Below are positions 41,490 to 50,306 of a stretch of 64,000 nucleotides of DNA, piece by piece. The notes beneath the pieces are model-generated. The model was not told the DNA's origin. It was given only the letters and a program-made list of their open reading frames with translations, and searched no databases. Both the position numbers and the translations under genes were made by a program. Origin of the DNA: an uncultured Lachnospiraceae bacterium. GTDB taxonomy: Bacteria; Bacillota; Clostridia; Lachnospirales; Lachnospiraceae. How positions within the stretch are numbered: the first letter of the stretch is position 1; every line of letters starts with the position of its first letter. The DNA is taken from the NCBI GenBank assembly GCA_947652925.1, contig CANTEW010000010.1, forward strand, positions 1 to 64,000. The letters run 5' to 3'.

Positions 41490-42989
41490 CTATGCTCGAT
41501 CTGCAACACCGGTTGCATATCTCATGATCGTCTCCTGTGAAAATTCTTCTTTCGTGATACAGCCGGCGATACGCCCCTGGCACATGATGTAGATCCTGTC
41601 GCACATGCCGATCAGCTCCGGCAGTTCGGAGGAGACCATGATCACGGATTTATTTTCTTTCACGATGTCTGTGATGAGTTTATAGATCTCATATTTTGCC
41701 CCCACGTCGATGCCCCTGGTGGGTTCGTCCAGGATCATGATCTCCGGATCGCACAGCATCCACCTGGCAAGGAGGACTTTCTGCTGGTTACCGCCGGAGA
41801 GCTTGGATATCTCTGTATCCATGGACGGGGCTTTCACGTTCATCTTCTCGAACATTTCCTTTACTTCTTTTTTCTCTTTTGCTTTATGGGTGTACCCGCC
41901 GTAGATATATTGGCGCAGAGATGCCAGCGATGCGTTTTCCTGGATGCTCCGCACCGGGACGATCCCATCGTCGCGGCGGCTCTCCGAGAGCATGACAAGA
42001 CGGTTTTTGATCCCATCCCCTGCGCTCTTGATCTCCACAGGCTTCCCGTGGATCTTCACGGTCCCCGTCTTATGGGGATCCAGGCCGAACACGGTCCGCA
42101 TCACCTCTGTACGCCCGGCGCCCACCAGTCCGGCAAAGCCTACGATCTCACCTTTCCTGGCATAGAAGTTCACGTCCTCGAACAGCCCATCCTGGCTGAA
42201 ATCCTCTACCTCTATGACTTTTTCACCGATGGGGACTTCTTCTTTCGGATACACATTGGAGAGTTTGCGCCCTACCATCTTCGCGATCACTGTGTCCAGA
42301 TCCAGGTCCTGCGCCCTGTCCGTAGAGACGACCGTACCATCCCGGAGTACCGTGATGTCGTCTGCGATCTGGAACACCTCATCCATCTTGTGGGATATGT
42401 AGACGATCGCCACCCCTTTCGCCTTCAACTCCGCGATCTTAGCGAAGAGCTGCTTCACTTCCCGCTCTGTGATAGAGGAAGTCGGCTCGTCCATGATCAC
42501 GATCTGCGCATTATTCGTCACCGCCTTGATGATCTCCAGCATCTGGATATCTGAGACCGTCAGCGTCTTGAGTTTCTGTGTCGGCTCATAGGGGAGTTTC
42601 TCTTCCTCCAGAAATCTGATCGTCTCCCGCCGTACTTTTTTCCAGTCGATCTTCCCGAATCTATTCACGGGAAGCCTGCCCAGGAACAGGTTCTCTTCCA
42701 CTGAGAGCTCCGGCACATAGTTCAGTTCCTGTGCGATCATGGAGATCCCATATTCCCGCGCCTGTATGGGGTTGCGGATATCCACCGGCTGGTCGTCGAT
42801 ATAGATCTGGCCTTTATCCGCCTTATACAGACCCATGATGATCTTCATCAGGGTCGATTTTCCCGCGCCGTTCTCGCCGCACAGTGCGTGTACGGTACCT
42901 TTGCGCACGGAAAATTCGATGTTGCTCAGGGCTTTCACGCCGGGGAAGGATTTTTCCACACCTGAAATCCGCATCTTAACGTCGCCCAT
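41490..42989 (-). CDS. Sugar ABC transporter ATP-binding protein (RbsA-like, two domains)
   Basis: The 499-residue protein has two ATPase domains: the first with Walker A GENGAGKSTLMKI, Walker B IVIMDEPTSS and a degenerate signature (LTVSDIQ), the second with a changed Walker A (GLVGAGRTEVMRTV) but intact signature LSGGNQQKVLLARW and Walker B IMILDEPTRG, the usual RbsA/MglA asymmetry. It is the first gene of the operon. The ATG at 42989 has GGAG six bases upstream; another in-frame ATG at 43016 remains possible. Confidence 0.92.
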   Translation of the reverse strand: MGDVKMRISGVEKSFPGVKALSNIEFSVRKGTVHALCGENGAGKSTLMKIIMGLYKADKGQIYIDDQPVDIRNPIQAREYGISMIAQELNYVPELSVEENLFLGRLPVNRFGKIDWKKVRRETIRFLEEEKLPYEPTQKLKTLTVSDIQMLEIIKAVTNNAQIVIMDEPTSSITEREVKQLFAKIAELKAKGVAIVYISHKMDEVFQIADDITVLRDGTVVSTDRAQDLDLDTVIAKMVGRKLSNVYPKEEVPIGEKVIEVEDFSQDGLFEDVNFYARKGEIVGFAGLVGAGRTEVMRTVFGLDPHKTGTVKIHGKPVEIKSAGDGIKNRLVMLSESRRDDGIVPVRSIQENASLASLRQYIYGGYTHKAKEKKEVKEMFEKMNVKAPSMDTEISKLSGGNQQKVLLARWMLCDPEIMILDEPTRGIDVGAKYEIYKLITDIVKENKSVIMVSSELPELIGMCDRIYIMCQGRIAGCITKEEFSQETIMRYATGVADRA

Positions 42990-43044
42990 TCCACACTCCG
43001 TCCTTTCCTTTTTCATAGCGTTTCTTTCTTCGCTTTACTTAATC

Positions 43045-43073
43045 AGTCTATCATCCCCCTCTACTTGTGTCAA
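43045..43073 (-). promoter_or_regulatory. Sigma-A promoter of the sugar transporter operon
   Basis: On the minus strand TTGACA (43073-43068), 17 bases, TAGACT (43050-43045): a perfect -35 and near-consensus -10. It should start the RbsA-RbsC-binding protein-dehydrogenase-kinase transcript about 50 bases before the ATPase start. Confidence 0.8.
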
Positions 43074-43218
43074 TATTTTTATTTATTATCGTCTAATTTA
43101 CTAATTCTACTTTGAACTTTTTAGTTGTATTGTCTATGCAAAACCTGTTCTTCTCCTTTCTTCTGCCACTTTACGTCAATTTCTTTTGTAAAGTATTTTA
43201 TATAAGTTTTTACTCTAG

Positions 43219-43234
43219 AGTTTGTTTTAAAACT
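43219..43234. promoter_or_regulatory. Inverted repeat, candidate operator for the ROK regulator
   Basis: AGTTT-N6-AAACT (43219-43223 and 43230-43234) includes the 10-bp palindrome GTTTTAAAAC and lies upstream of the transporter promoter. The left half resembles the Bacillus xylose operator half-site (TTAGTTTGTTT). The match is short and the DNA is AT-rich. It is one of the few structured sites in the 43046-43497 intergenic region apart from the dispersed repeat. Confidence 0.3.
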
Positions 43235-43270
43235 TTCTAAATTTTGTAAACAGATTGGATCTTACTAACA

Positions 43271-43384
43271 TTTGGTACGATCTGTGACCACTCAGATCTT
43301 TCTATGTACTTTTCTACGAGAAAAGTACCAAAAGCGCCGGGGGATTGCGGATCTCACCCGGACCCCTTAAAACGCTGTTTTGGG
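43271..43384 (-). repeat. Dispersed palindromic repeat, copy 1
   Basis: On the minus strand this segment matches 59889-60000 on the plus strand over about 110 bases, including an uninterrupted shared block of about 25 bases around AACAGCGTTTTAAGGGGTCC and another around GCGCTTTTGGTACTTTTC. It contains a 9-bp perfect stem (43306-43314 with 43320-43328, five-base loop) and a second, imperfect GC-rich palindrome. It has no open reading frame of note. It is most likely a REP/MITE-like extragenic element of unknown name. Confidence 0.8.
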
Positions 43385-43452
43385 AATGATACTCATCTAT
43401 TATCTGTAAATTTTCTATGATCTAAGGATATTTGAGGTTTTCAAACACGCTC

Positions 43453-43481
43453 TAGTCATTTCCCGCGGATCTTGTTACAAT
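43453..43481 (+). promoter_or_regulatory. Promoter of the ROK regulator gene
   Basis: TAGTCA (43453-43458), 17 bases, TACAAT (43476-43481): four of six and five of six matches to sigma-A. It lies directly ahead of an AACGGAGGTG ribosome site, so the leader would be very short. Confidence 0.5.
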
Positions 43482-43506
43482 AGAAAGGAAAACGGAGGTG
43501 ACCATC

Positions 43507-44616
43507 ATGCACGAAGAAAGTACAAAGATAAAAAACCTTGGCGATATATACCGGACGATCTACTACAATGGACCCTGCTCCCGGCAGAACATCGCCTCCT
43601 GCCTGGGGCTGAGCCTCCCTACTGTCACCAACAACCTCAACCGCTTAAAAGAATATGACTTGATCTATAACTGCGGCTTCTTCGAATCCACCGGCGGGCG
43701 CAAAGCAAATATGCTGCGCTGCATCTCCAATGCACGCTACGCCGCCGGGATCGACATCACACGTAATCACCTCTCCATCGCGATCATCAATCTGGACAGT
43801 ACGATCATAGCCAGCACACGGATACGCATACCTTTTGAAGATACAGACTCCTACTATCAGTTCGCCGCCCAGGAGATGGAAGACCTGATCACCAAAAACA
43901 AGATCCCTAAAGACAAGCTGCTGGGTACGGGCATCTCTCTTCCTGTGATCGTGGGCGCAGACCAGAAGAGCATCACCTACGCAGCTGTGATCCAGATCCG
44001 AGACGGGATCTATCCCCGGATGGAAAGACACATCCCTTCCCCTTTCCTTTTGTTCAACGACGCCAATGCAGGCGGACTGGCGGAAGCCTGGATCTCGCCG
44101 TCCCAACGGGGGGAAGTCTATCTGTCTCTGAGCAACAGTGTGGGCGGCGCCGCGATCAACGGAAAAGATATCTCCATGGGAAATAACTGCCGGGCTTCCG
44201 AATTTGGACATATGACCATCATCCCACACGGACGGAAATGCTACTGCGGGCAGCAGGGCTGCCTGAACGCTTACTGTTCCGCTAACTTGCTGGCCAATAT
44301 GACAAACGGGGATCTGAAGAGGTTTTTCGATGAGTTGGGAGAAAATAGGGGCTTCCAACAGTTTTTTGATGAATATCTGGACTATCTGGCGATCGGTGTG
44401 AACAATCTGCGGATGTGTTTTGACTGTGATGTGATACTGGGTGGGAATGTAGGGGCTTATATGACAGACTATATCCATGTGCTGCGTGAAAAAGCGGTCG
44501 CCCTGAACCCTTATGAACAGGACGCAGATTACATACGTGTCTGCCACTATAAAACAGAGGCCGCCGCCGCTGGCGCGGCGCTCTATTTTGTCAATCAGTT
44601 TGTCTTAGAAATGTAA
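43507..44616 (+). CDS. ROK-family transcriptional regulator (XylR/NagC type)
   Basis: The 369-residue protein has an N-terminal winged helix (GPCSRQNIASCLGLSLPTVT) and a ROK sugar-kinase-like domain with the zinc motif CYCGQQGCLNAY (C-x-C-G-x-x-G-C) and a GTGISLPVIVG core. Kinase ATP-binding residues look degenerate, as in ROK regulators. It is divergent from the transporter-dehydrogenase-xylulokinase operon and is its probable repressor, relieved by the imported sugar. The ATG at 43507 has GGAGG eight bases upstream. Confidence 0.88.
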   Translation: MHEESTKIKNLGDIYRTIYYNGPCSRQNIASCLGLSLPTVTNNLNRLKEYDLIYNCGFFESTGGRKANMLRCISNARYAAGIDITRNHLSIAIINLDSTIIASTRIRIPFEDTDSYYQFAAQEMEDLITKNKIPKDKLLGTGISLPVIVGADQKSITYAAVIQIRDGIYPRMERHIPSPFLLFNDANAGGLAEAWISPSQRGEVYLSLSNSVGGAAINGKDISMGNNCRASEFGHMTIIPHGRKCYCGQQGCLNAYCSANLLANMTNGDLKRFFDELGENRGFQQFFDEYLDYLAIGVNNLRMCFDCDVILGGNVGAYMTDYIHVLREKAVALNPYEQDADYIRVCHYKTEAAAAGAALYFVNQFVLEM

Positions 44617-44641
44617 TAGAAATGCTTTTGTCTTTAGATAT

Positions 44642-45643
44642 CTATAATGTCTCCCGGTAGACCCGCAGGACATTCCCTCCACAGATCTTATCAATCTGCC
44701 TGGGCGGAAACTTCTCCTCTTCCAGCCTCCTGACCAATCTTTCCATGTCTGCCGCCGTCCGTATATCCCGGTTGCCCTCGATCCCATCCAGGTCGCTGCC
44801 CAGTCCGCAGCAGTCTTCCCCGCCCACCTGTATGATATGGCGGATGTGGCGGATGATGGCATCCAGGAGCATCCCCGGCTGTCTTTTGTTTTCCATACAC
44901 AGGAAATCTTCACAGAAGTTTATCCCCATCACACCCCCTCTGTCCGCCAGGGCGCGGATCATCTCATCGGTCAGATTCCGGCACACACCGCAGACAGCCT
45001 GGGCGTTGGAATGGCTTGCCACAAAAGGTTTCTGTGTGTGCTGGGCCACATCCCAAAAGCCCCCGTCTGACAAATGGGATACATCCACGATCATCCCCAG
45101 CCGCTGGGCTTCCCGGACCACTTCCAGACCGAAGTCTGTCAGTCCTCTGTCGCTCCGCAGCGTGAACAGGGGATTCCCGGATCTGTCTCTCTGCAGATTG
45201 GGAAGACCGATCTCATTGGGATGGTTCCAGGACAGACAGATCATCCGCACTCCCAGATGATACAGTCTTTCCAGGTTGGAAAGATCCCCTTTCAGGATCC
45301 CGCCCTCTTCTATGGTGAGCATGGCGCTGATCTTCCCCTGCTCCCGGTTTTTGCAAATATCCTCCCAGCACAGCACAGGAGCCATCTCGCCACTGCAGAG
45401 CTCCAGTTCCTGTCCGTACAGACGGATCATCTCCAGGGCTGTCTCCAGAGGATCCTCCACCTGTTCCATATCCACGAACACCGCAAAATTCTGCAGGCAG
45501 TAACCTCCTGCCTGCATCTTGCGCAGATCGATGGAGAGACTGTCAGATACCAGATGCTCTGCACAGCCTCTTTTCTTTCTCCAGTATAGCGCACTGATCG
45601 TGTCACAGTGCATATCTGCGATCATCATATCTCTATCGATCAT
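44642..45643 (-). CDS. Membrane dipeptidase family protein (peptidase M19)
   Basis: The 333-residue protein has the M19 metal site H-x-D in IADMHCDTISALYW, LTIEEGGILKG with the bridging glutamate, and later VDVSHLSDGGFWDV and VASHSNAQAVCG histidines. Family members cleave dipeptides, including D-amino-acid-containing ones. It follows recO by five bases in the same transcript, with a GGAGG site. Its exact substrate is unknown. Confidence 0.88.
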   Translation of the reverse strand: MIDRDMMIADMHCDTISALYWRKKRGCAEHLVSDSLSIDLRKMQAGGYCLQNFAVFVDMEQVEDPLETALEMIRLYGQELELCSGEMAPVLCWEDICKNREQGKISAMLTIEEGGILKGDLSNLERLYHLGVRMICLSWNHPNEIGLPNLQRDRSGNPLFTLRSDRGLTDFGLEVVREAQRLGMIVDVSHLSDGGFWDVAQHTQKPFVASHSNAQAVCGVCRNLTDEMIRALADRGGVMGINFCEDFLCMENKRQPGMLLDAIIRHIRHIIQVGGEDCCGLGSDLDGIEGNRDIRTAADMERLVRRLEEEKFPPRQIDKICGGNVLRVYRETL

Positions 45644-45647
45644 CTCC

Positions 45648-46397
45648 TCATCCTCCCGCCATGAGCTCCAGCATCTCCTGGCTCTTGATCTTCCGGTCCA
45701 GAGCCTGTTCCATCAGTCTCCCCACCACCCGGTCAAGCTGCGACAAGATCTCAGGTCTTACCGTGAACGAATACAGTTTCTGCAGAGGTATGCAGACGAT
45801 ATACTGCAGGGCATACACCGCAGATGCATCCACCGCCTGTGCATCCGGCTCCTGAGCGGCACACGCCTTACACAGCATCCCGTGCCTCCTCCATGAAAAA
45901 GCCCTCAGATCTTCTTTCTCTGTGCAGGATACGCAGGCTCCCACCTGGGGGTATTCCCCCTGTACCACCAGCGTCCGCAGTTCGAAGATCCGCCGGACAA
46001 GCCGGGCATCGATGCGGGGATCCATAAGGGCTTTCAGTGTGATGTACAACAGGTTCAGCATCCCTCCCTCGTCCGCATTCTCCCGACCGTAATAGTCCGC
46101 CAGTTCCAGGAAATAGAATCCATAGTAGATCTCCGGCTGTGCCCTGGCCAGTTCTGTAAAATAACTGCGGACATCCGCATACTGGAGTGTATAACTGTTC
46201 CTGCCCTCATACAGCTGGAAAGAGCCGAAGACAAAAGGGGTCGCAGCAGCCAGCAGATGGCTGTTTGGCCGGCGGGCGCCCTTCGCGAAAGCCGTCAGCT
46301 TACCCCTCTCTTTTGTCAGGAGTACCAGTCTCTTATCATGGTCGCCCACAGGCATGGAGGAAAGCACCATGCCTGTGACCGTAACTATATTGCCCAA
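45648..46397 (-). CDS. recO: DNA repair protein RecO
   Basis: The 249-residue protein has the RecO OB-fold start (VTGMVLSSMPVGDHDKRLVLLTKERGKLTAFAKGARRP), a helical middle and a four-cysteine zinc motif (CVSCTEKEDLRAF ... GMLCKACAAQ). It loads RecA onto SSB-coated DNA with RecR. The start appears to be a TTG at 46397, with no good in-frame ATG. It follows era, as in many Firmicutes. Confidence 0.92.
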   Translation of the reverse strand: MGNIVTVTGMVLSSMPVGDHDKRLVLLTKERGKLTAFAKGARRPNSHLLAAATPFVFGSFQLYEGRNSYTLQYADVRSYFTELARAQPEIYYGFYFLELADYYGRENADEGGMLNLLYITLKALMDPRIDARLVRRIFELRTLVVQGEYPQVGACVSCTEKEDLRAFSWRRHGMLCKACAAQEPDAQAVDASAVYALQYIVCIPLQKLYSFTVRPEILSQLDRVVGRLMEQALDRKIKSQEMLELMAGG

Positions 46398-46415
46398 TCT
46401 CTACACGCCCTTTTT

Positions 46416-47315
46416 TTATATTCCCTTTTTTTCATAACCGAAATTTTTCATGAGGAAGTCGCTGTCCCGCCAGTTTTTCTGGACTTTCACCCACAGCTTC
46501 AGATTGACTTTCTGCTCCAGCATCCGCTCGATCTCAAAGCGCGCGTTACTCCCGATCTTCTTCAGCATGGCGCCCTGCTTCCCGATGATGATCCCTTTAT
46601 GAGAATCTTTCTCACAGACGATGGTCGCCTCGATATCCACCAGCTCCTTGCCTTTTCGCTCCTTCATGGTATCGATGACCACTGCGATGCCATGGGGGAT
46701 CTCTTCGTCCAGAGCATGGAGGGATTTTTCCCGGATCACCTCGGCCACGATCTGTCGGACAGGCTGGTCTGTCACTGTATCTTCATCGTAGAATAAAGGG
46801 CCGTCAGGCAGGTATCTGTAGATAGTATCCACCACATCCTGGGTATTCTGGCCTTTCAACGCGGATACAGGGATGATCTCCTCAAGATCCAGGAGTTTCC
46901 GATACGCATCTATGATGCGCAGCACTTCTTCTCTTTTGATCGTATCCACCTTATTGATCACCAGGAACACAGGCACATCCACGCTCTCCAGCTGTTCCCC
47001 GATGCGCTTGTCCCCCGGGCCGATATAGGTGGACGGCTCCACCAGCCACAAGATCACATCCACCTCCCGCAATGTCCTGTTGACCACCTGCACCATATAT
47101 TCCCCCAGCCTGTTCTTGGCCTTGTGTATCCCCGGTGTGTCCAGGAATACGATCTGGCCCCGCTGATCCGTATAGACTGTCTGGATCCGGTTTCGGGTGG
47201 TCTGGGGTTTTTTAGAGGTGATGGCGATCTTCTGCCCGATCAATTGATTCATCAGTGTAGATTTCCCCACGTTGGGACGGCCGATGATCGCCACAAATCC
47301 CGACTTTTTTTCCAT
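46416..47315 (-). CDS. era: GTPase Era
   Basis: The 299-residue protein has the GTPase motifs G1 GRPNVGKSTL, G3 DTPGIHK and G4 NKVD, and a C-terminal KH domain (IVCEKDSHKGIIIGKQGAMLKKIGSNARFEIE). It helps assemble the 30S ribosome subunit. The ATG at 47315 (MEKKSGFVAIIG) has GGAGGAG upstream; an earlier in-frame start is not supported. Confidence 0.95.
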   Translation of the reverse strand: MEKKSGFVAIIGRPNVGKSTLMNQLIGQKIAITSKKPQTTRNRIQTVYTDQRGQIVFLDTPGIHKAKNRLGEYMVQVVNRTLREVDVILWLVEPSTYIGPGDKRIGEQLESVDVPVFLVINKVDTIKREEVLRIIDAYRKLLDLEEIIPVSALKGQNTQDVVDTIYRYLPDGPLFYDEDTVTDQPVRQIVAEVIREKSLHALDEEIPHGIAVVIDTMKERKGKELVDIEATIVCEKDSHKGIIIGKQGAMLKKIGSNARFEIERMLEQKVNLKLWVKVQKNWRDSDFLMKNFGYEKKGI

Positions 47316-47354
47316 AGATCTTCTCTCCTCCCATGGCACTCCCTGCCGCGCCTG

Positions 47355-50288
47355 TCAACCTTTCCCTTCCGTCAGATATTTCACATCCGCGAACAGATCC
47401 TTTTCTCTTCCGATCGTCTCTTCCCCTCCGATCACACAGATGTGATCCTGTCTGAGGGCCGCTTCCACGGTCTCCGCCAGCGCCCTGATATCCTCCGGGG
47501 ATGCGTCCAGGATCTGATCCCGCTCTTTTTGCAGCATCTCCTCTGTCACACCCATGAAATATGCAGACGTGGAGATGTTCCCCTTCATCTGGGGCGTCTG
47601 AGGTGTGTCCTTGGCACTGATCGCACCGATGATATACTTCGTCATCTGCCGCTCGTCCGCCTCAAACCCTCTCAAATACGCCGGGATCCCCCTGTATACA
47701 TCCAGAGTCTCCCGCAGATGGGGATCCCGGTATGATACAAAGAATGTCTCCCCGTTCCTGCGGAAACCGCTCATGCAGCCGTACGCGCCGCCTTTGACCC
47801 GGACCTGGTTCCACAAGTAGTCATAGCCTAAGATCACTTTCAGGATACTCATGGCTCCAGTATATCCATAGCCGGCTTTCCTAAAATCCCCGGCCTGGGC
47901 CACATACTGCACCTGCCCGGCCGTACAGAATCCTTCGTTGTGCCAGGGATTTTTCCCCCTCTCTTCCGCCGGCCGGCTCTGGCCTGTCTTCAAGATCCCC
48001 CGGAACCGTTCCGCCAGATCCATCACCGTCTGCCGCTGGCTCTCTTCGCCTGTAAAGCTGACCTTGAGATTTTCCGGACGGAAGATACAGTCCATGGCTT
48101 CCTTAAGTTTTTCCACCAGTCCTTCTTTGCGATCGTCAAAATCTTTCTCCAGGGACTCTATAAATTTATAGAAAGCCACCCCTGCGGTCTGCTCCTGGAA
48201 CCAGCCCATGGGAGAGAAATACGATATCGCCCGCTGCACCGCCGTGGAATGCCCTGCACTGGCAAGGCCTGTCTGCAGCCGGGACTTCAACCGGGCGATG
48301 ATCTCATAGAGCCGCTTCGTATCTGTCAGGTCAGAGGTGGTCAGGATCTCCTCCATCATCTGGAAGACAAAGCCCAGCTTGGGATAGAGGGCTTTGCTCT
48401 TGATGCCGAACAGCGCCAGATAAGCGTCTCCGCCCGCCTGCTGGTCATGGGCTTCCGTACCGCAGTAGATACCCCCGGTCTCCACATTGATCTCATTGAA
48501 AAGTTCTCCGTACGTGTAGTTCTGTGTGTCCACATACCCCAGCACCGACTTGAGCAGTCCCACATAGGGGATCAGATCCTGGGGCACATCCCTCAAGTCA
48601 AAGAAGACTGCCAGATACCCGATGCCGTTGGTGTCCACATCGTGGTGGAGGAACAGGGTATCCCCGATGAAATATTCTTTATTGTACAGCCTGGCCGTCT
48701 CTCTCTTGATATCCCCCCGTTTCAAAAGAGGTATGCTGGCAATGGCTTCCGGCGTCTCTTCCTGTTCCTGATAAGCTTTCAAGACCTTGGTCCGCTCCGC
48801 CATCTTTTGTATCTCCTGTGGGGACATCCCTGCTTTCAAGGCTGCCAGCTTCTCCTCCACTTCTCGGTCGTTGGCCGCCGCCAGACCCTTCTTCGGCTTC
48901 AGGGTCAGGAATGCCACATGGGTATTGTCCAGCATATATCTCTGGATCAACTTTTCAAAGTGATCTGTGTGTACTTTTGCCTTCAGATCCTCATAGATCT
49001 TCAGCTGTTTCATCTCCGCAAACGGCTCATCGTCATCATACAGCCAGCTGCTGAACGCTTCCAATCCATACATCAGCCCCTTTGGATGGGAGGAGAAATC
49101 CGCCTCCCGAAAACGGAATTCATAATAATTGATGCCCGCTTCCAGGGCCTTTTTATCCAATCCGTCCCGCACCAGTCCTGACAGGGTATCCCGGATCAGC
49201 TGGATGAAGCGCTCTTTGTCCTTTTCCTTTGCATTCTTTGCCACCACAGACAGATACGGCTGGCAGATGCCGTCGTCATAGCTGCCGTAGACATCCTTGC
49301 CGATCCCTGCGTCCAGGAGCGCTTTTTTAAGGGGCGCCCCCGGAGAATTTAAGAGGGCATAATCCAGGATCAGGAAAGACATGCACAAGGGTATATCCAG
49401 GCTGCTGCCTATGACCATATTATAGGACAGATATGTGCCGCCCTCCTCGTCCTCATGATCCAGGATCGGATAATACCGCTCCAGATCCTTCGCCGCCTCA
49501 AAAGGTTTTTGCAGCGGGATCTGGGAATCCACTGTGATCTTGTCAAACCTGGAGAGATATTCCCTGTCTATGAGATCCAGCTTCTCCGCCATATCCATAT
49601 CCCCGTACAGATAGATATAGCTGTTGGACGGATGGTAATACTGCCTGTGGAAATCCAGGAACTGCTCATAGGTCAGATCCGGGATCGCCTTCGGATCCCC
49701 GCCGGACTCCACGCCGTAGGGCGTATCTGGGAACAGTGCATTTAAGATCTCCCTGTCCAGCACCTCGTCCGCTGAGGAAAACACACCCTTCATCTCGTTG
49801 TAGACCACGCCGTTGTAGACGATCGGCCCGTCCACATCCTTTAACTGATGATCCCATCCCTCCTGACGGAAGATCTCTTCATGGTCATATATATTAGGAA
49901 AGAACACTGCATCCAGATACACATCCATCAGATTCTGGAAATCCTGCTGGTTGCAGCTGGCCACCGGGTAGACTGTCTTATCTGGATAAGTCATGGCGTT
50001 CAAAAATGTGTTCAGGGACCCCTTCGCCAGTTCCACAAAGGGATCTTTCAGCGGAAAACGCTCTGAGCCGCATAAGACGCTGTGTTCCAGGATATGGGCC
50101 ACTCCGGTGCTGTCTTTGGGCGGTGTACGGAACCCGATACAGAATACTTTGTTGTCGTCGTCATTTTCCACCAGCATCACCCTGGCGCCGCTCTTCTTAT
50201 GGCGGAGGAGGACACCATGGGAACGGATATCCCCCAGGTCTTCCTCTCTCACCAGCTCATAGGCTGGTATCTTATCTCGATCCATCAT
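47355..50288 (-). CDS. M16C zinc metallopeptidase (presequence-protease/insulinase-like)
   Basis: The 977-residue protein has the inverted zinc motif H-x-x-E-H in HILEHSVLCGSERFPLKDPF, the PreP-type YNEMKGVFSS region with the third ligand and the later KGGAYGCMSGFRRNGETFFVSYRDPH active-site segment. Full-length M16C peptidases degrade unfolded peptides. It lies in one transcript with glf, era and recO. The ATG at 50288 has GGGAG upstream. Confidence 0.9.
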   Translation of the reverse strand: MMDRDKIPAYELVREEDLGDIRSHGVLLRHKKSGARVMLVENDDDNKVFCIGFRTPPKDSTGVAHILEHSVLCGSERFPLKDPFVELAKGSLNTFLNAMTYPDKTVYPVASCNQQDFQNLMDVYLDAVFFPNIYDHEEIFRQEGWDHQLKDVDGPIVYNGVVYNEMKGVFSSADEVLDREILNALFPDTPYGVESGGDPKAIPDLTYEQFLDFHRQYYHPSNSYIYLYGDMDMAEKLDLIDREYLSRFDKITVDSQIPLQKPFEAAKDLERYYPILDHEDEEGGTYLSYNMVIGSSLDIPLCMSFLILDYALLNSPGAPLKKALLDAGIGKDVYGSYDDGICQPYLSVVAKNAKEKDKERFIQLIRDTLSGLVRDGLDKKALEAGINYYEFRFREADFSSHPKGLMYGLEAFSSWLYDDDEPFAEMKQLKIYEDLKAKVHTDHFEKLIQRYMLDNTHVAFLTLKPKKGLAAANDREVEEKLAALKAGMSPQEIQKMAERTKVLKAYQEQEETPEAIASIPLLKRGDIKRETARLYNKEYFIGDTLFLHHDVDTNGIGYLAVFFDLRDVPQDLIPYVGLLKSVLGYVDTQNYTYGELFNEINVETGGIYCGTEAHDQQAGGDAYLALFGIKSKALYPKLGFVFQMMEEILTTSDLTDTKRLYEIIARLKSRLQTGLASAGHSTAVQRAISYFSPMGWFQEQTAGVAFYKFIESLEKDFDDRKEGLVEKLKEAMDCIFRPENLKVSFTGEESQRQTVMDLAERFRGILKTGQSRPAEERGKNPWHNEGFCTAGQVQYVAQAGDFRKAGYGYTGAMSILKVILGYDYLWNQVRVKGGAYGCMSGFRRNGETFFVSYRDPHLRETLDVYRGIPAYLRGFEADERQMTKYIIGAISAKDTPQTPQMKGNISTSAYFMGVTEEMLQKERDQILDASPEDIRALAETVEAALRQDHICVIGGEETIGREKDLFADVKYLTEGKG

Positions 50289-50306
50289 TTTTTCTCCCAT
50301 CTATCA

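Noticed and set aside
44617..44641. Terminator between the ROK regulator and the M19 gene
   Set aside because: The 25 bases contain a direct repeat of TAGAAATG but no stem followed by a T-run.
47940..49181. 413-codon plus-strand frame opposite the M16C peptidase
   Set aside because: Same antisense shadow pattern; the opposite strand encodes an intact peptidase.
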